DNA of 64,000 bases from Ochotona curzoniae. Taxonomy: Eukaryota; Chordata; Mammalia; Lagomorpha; Ochotonidae. Of the stretch, positions 61,827 through 64,000 are shown one piece after another. Numbering within the stretch: position 1 is the stretch's first letter; every line of letters begins with the position of its first letter. The stretch spans positions 17,661,001 to 17,725,000 of the forward strand of contig NW_024467083.1 of the NCBI RefSeq assembly GCF_017591425.1, in the 5' to 3' direction. Below the pieces are notes generated by a model. That model worked only from the letters and a program-made list of their open reading frames with translations, was not told where the DNA came from and ran no database searches. Both the position numbers and the translations under genes were made by a program.

Positions 61827-61914
61827 AAGGAGCTGGAAATTAACAAGAAGTGAGAAAAAACAAACCTTCAAAACAACAACAACAACAAAAAGAAGTTTTT
61901 TTTTTTTAAAAAAA

Positions 61915-62218
61915 AAAAAAGCAGGGTCAACACTGCAGCGTGACAAATAAAGCTTCTGCCTGAATGCCAGCATCCCATATAGACACCAGTTCAAGTCCTG
62001 GCTGCTCCACTTCTCATCCAGCTCCCTGCTAGTCGCCTTGGGAAAAGTAGAAGGAAGATGGCCTAAGTGTTTGGACACCTACCACCACATATGGGACCCA
62101 GATAAAGTTCCAGGTCTCTGGCTTCTGCCTATCCAGCCCCAGCCATTGCTACCATTTGGGGAGTGAGCCACTAGATGGGAGATCTAGTTCTCTGTCTCAT
62201 TCAGTCTCTGTAACTCTG
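61915..62218 (+). mobile_element. CSINE joined to composite copy D
   Basis: Head CAGGGTCAACACTGCAGCGT, CCCATATAGACACCAGTTC and 3' part TCAGTCTCTGTAACTCTGG. The A-rich tail is missing and VNTR1 sequence follows at about 62220. Confidence 0.85.
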
Positions 62219-62219
62219 G

Positions 62220-64000
62220 CTTCTGGGGCCTAGGCTCATGCCAGGGCCAGTGGAGTGGGCCTGGGAACTTGTGCACGTGCTTGAATCCCAGGTGGGCAGC
62301 AGGAAAGGGCCCCAGGTTGGCATGCTGGCATGATATGCTGGTGGACCAAGCATGGAGACTAGTGCAAGTGCTTTGGTCTTAGGCAGGTAAGCAGGTAGTA
62401 TACCAATCTGGCATGATGGCATGGGGCCCAGGGATCCATGCACATACTTGAGTTTCATGTGGGTGAAGGGGTAGGGGCCCATGCCAGCATGCCAGCATGG
62501 CATGTAGGAGGACCTGATCTGGCGACCTGTGCATGTGTTTGGGTCTAGGGTTGGTGGGCAGGTTTCTAGGCCAGTACCTCACACTGCTGGAGACCAGGCT
62601 GGGGAACCAATGTATTCACAGGTGCAGGATTGCTGTGGGTTGCTCAGAGAAGAGGGTATGTTGGACGAAGAACCACTGAGGAAGAATGTTACAGGTGAGG
62701 AATGATTTCTGGGAAACTTCCACCAACAAGGCCACCTTATTGCAGTAATCAATGGGATTGACCATGCAGTTTTGAGGGGAGGAACTAGAGGACCTCTCTG
62801 GGTCAGACTAATGCACCTACCCACGTGGGAGACCTGAGCTAGGCTAATTAGCATAGACCACTGCCAACTGCCACCAACTGGTGTACAGGAAAGTTAGGGC
62901 GGGGTATCTATATGACAGGACTAGACCACGGTACCCCCCACACCAGTGAATGTTGGAACAAGGGATGAGTCATGTTAGGCTGGGCCTTGACACTAACCAG
63001 CACATGGGAGAATTGGATCTGGGGGCAGGTTCTGCCAGGGATTTGTGGGCTTACTCCTGTGGGACTGTAACATCAGCTGGTTTGCTCAAGAGCTAGAGTG
63101 GTGATAAGCCTAACTAGTCATGACCACAGAAATCACCAACACTCATGGGAACTGGGGAGAACAGGCTGGGCTGGCCTGGACTGCAGCACCCACAGGCATA
63201 CCCAAGAATTTGGTGTAGGGTAGGCAGGACTACAGTATCCACCAGCACACGCAAAGGCTGAGACCATAGGGGTGGGATGGGTGAACTGTGTCAAGTAAAG
63301 GCCTACCACCCACTGACATATGTGAGATCTGGGTCTGGGAGAGGGCCTGATGGGAGAACTTGGGGAACTCCCTTGGTGGGCTGTAGCTCCTGCTGGTGAG
63401 CATGTGAATCAACGCCAGGCAAGGCTGCTTCACTTGTTGGTAGGTGTGTGGGTAGGCTTGCGGGGTGGTGGGGATAAGCAGGGCCGGGCAAAATCATAGC
63501 ACACTGGCATGCGCAGGAACCAGGATGGAAAGTGGACCATGCCAGGCTATTCTATCACATTTACCAGTTTTTATGAAAGCCAGGGAGGGGAGCACACTGG
63601 GCAGGGCTAGGCTATAGCACACATTAACAGAGTGGGAACTGTGGGTGGGCAGGGCCAGGCCAGGCTGCAGTAGTGATGGCAAAGGTCAAGATGGGTGATG
63701 GGTTATGCTAGGCTGGCATAACCAACCTGGGTTGGAGCAACCACCGACATGTACAAGATCTGTGGCTAGGAGCAGGCCTAGTTGGGAAACTAAAGGGACA
63801 TCCCAGCTGGGCTGTGGTTCCTACAGGTGAGTATAAGAGCAGAATTGGGGCAATGAATTGGGCTGGACAGGACTGCAGTATCCCTTGGCATGGTTGTGGA
63901 CTGGATCTGGGGTGTGCCAGACTGGGCTAGGCTCCAGTACCCACTGGCACTAATGAGAGCCAGAGTGGTTGTAGGACAGATGTAGCGCCAGCTAAATGAT
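62220..64000 (+). repeat. composite VNTR element, copy D (runs out of the window)
   Basis: VNTR1 about 62220-62610 has at least five units with anchors at 62263, 62354, 62431, 62521 and 62601 (spacings 91, 77, 90, 80). The spacer (about 62630-62880) matches copy A closely: AATGTTACAGGTGAGGA is shared exactly, then TCTGGGTCAGAC and GAGACCTGAGCT. VNTR2 starts about 62880 and continues past the window end, with long-unit anchors near 63006, 63321 and 63751. No 5' block is seen; a truncated CSINE takes its place. Confidence 0.78.

Noticed and set aside
62220..64000. CRISPR-like direct repeat array
   Set aside because: Units are degenerate and contiguous without uniform spacers, and the genome is mammalian.
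36000..64000. GPR61 (next gene in human order)
   Set aside because: No seven-helix coding sequence or other sustained coding exon is present on either strand; it must lie beyond the window.

Overview
This is a window of vertebrate nuclear DNA from a placental mammal. Genes are split into short exons by GT..AG introns, CpG islands mark the promoters, and MIR, MaLR (MLT1-like) and hAT-Charlie (MER5A-like) fossils are present. The dominant interspersed repeat is a tRNA-headed SINE whose master copy reads GGGCC(C)..GTGGTTAAG..CCCATATGGG..CGCCGGTTCTAATCCC and ends in an (AATAAA)-rich tail. I recognise it as the lagomorph C-type SINE (CSINE). The 3' tail form (..TATATCTGCCTTTCCAATAAA) makes me favour a pika (Ochotona) over a rabbit; the species call is inference.

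The gene-rich left half matches human 1p13.3 in order and orientation: SYPL2 (+, 5' end outside the window; exons 1712-5273), ATXN7L2 (+, 11 exons, 9608-18045, 726 aa), CYB561D1 (+, 3 exons, 19307-21514, 229 aa) and AMIGO1 (-, one coding exon, 33829-32348, 493 aa). ATXN7L2, CYB561D1 and AMIGO1 each start in a CpG island. SYPL2, ATXN7L2 and CYB561D1 run head to tail. CYB561D1 and AMIGO1 are convergent, separated by about 7 kb of 3' UTR and intergenic DNA. The genes do unrelated jobs: a triad-junction membrane protein, an ataxin-7 family SAGA-type factor, a transmembrane cytochrome b561 and a neuronal LRR/Ig adhesion protein. The linkage is simply conserved synteny.

The right half (about 35-64 kb) has no protein gene that I can support; the next gene in human, GPR61, is not reached. 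It holds about 28 CSINE copies, old DNA transposons, microsatellites and one repeat-poor island (about 55.9-57.4 kb) that may be regulatory.

The most unusual content is a multi-copy composite repeat that I do not recognise. It has a 5' block with an AGGCAGCTGCCT palindrome, a first tandem array of 77-91 bp units, a unique spacer of about 200 bp, a second long array with a higher-order structure (about 60 bp units grouped in sets of about 260-440 bp), and a 3' block of about 0.7 kb. Copies are at about 38.83-42.65 kb (+, complete), 45.87-47.37 kb (-, short array), 49.48-53.04 kb (-, lacks the 3' block) and 62.22 kb to the window end (+). Block order is the same in all copies although array lengths differ, so this is a defined element with internal VNTRs and not random GC-rich sequence. 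Together the copies fill about 10 kb.
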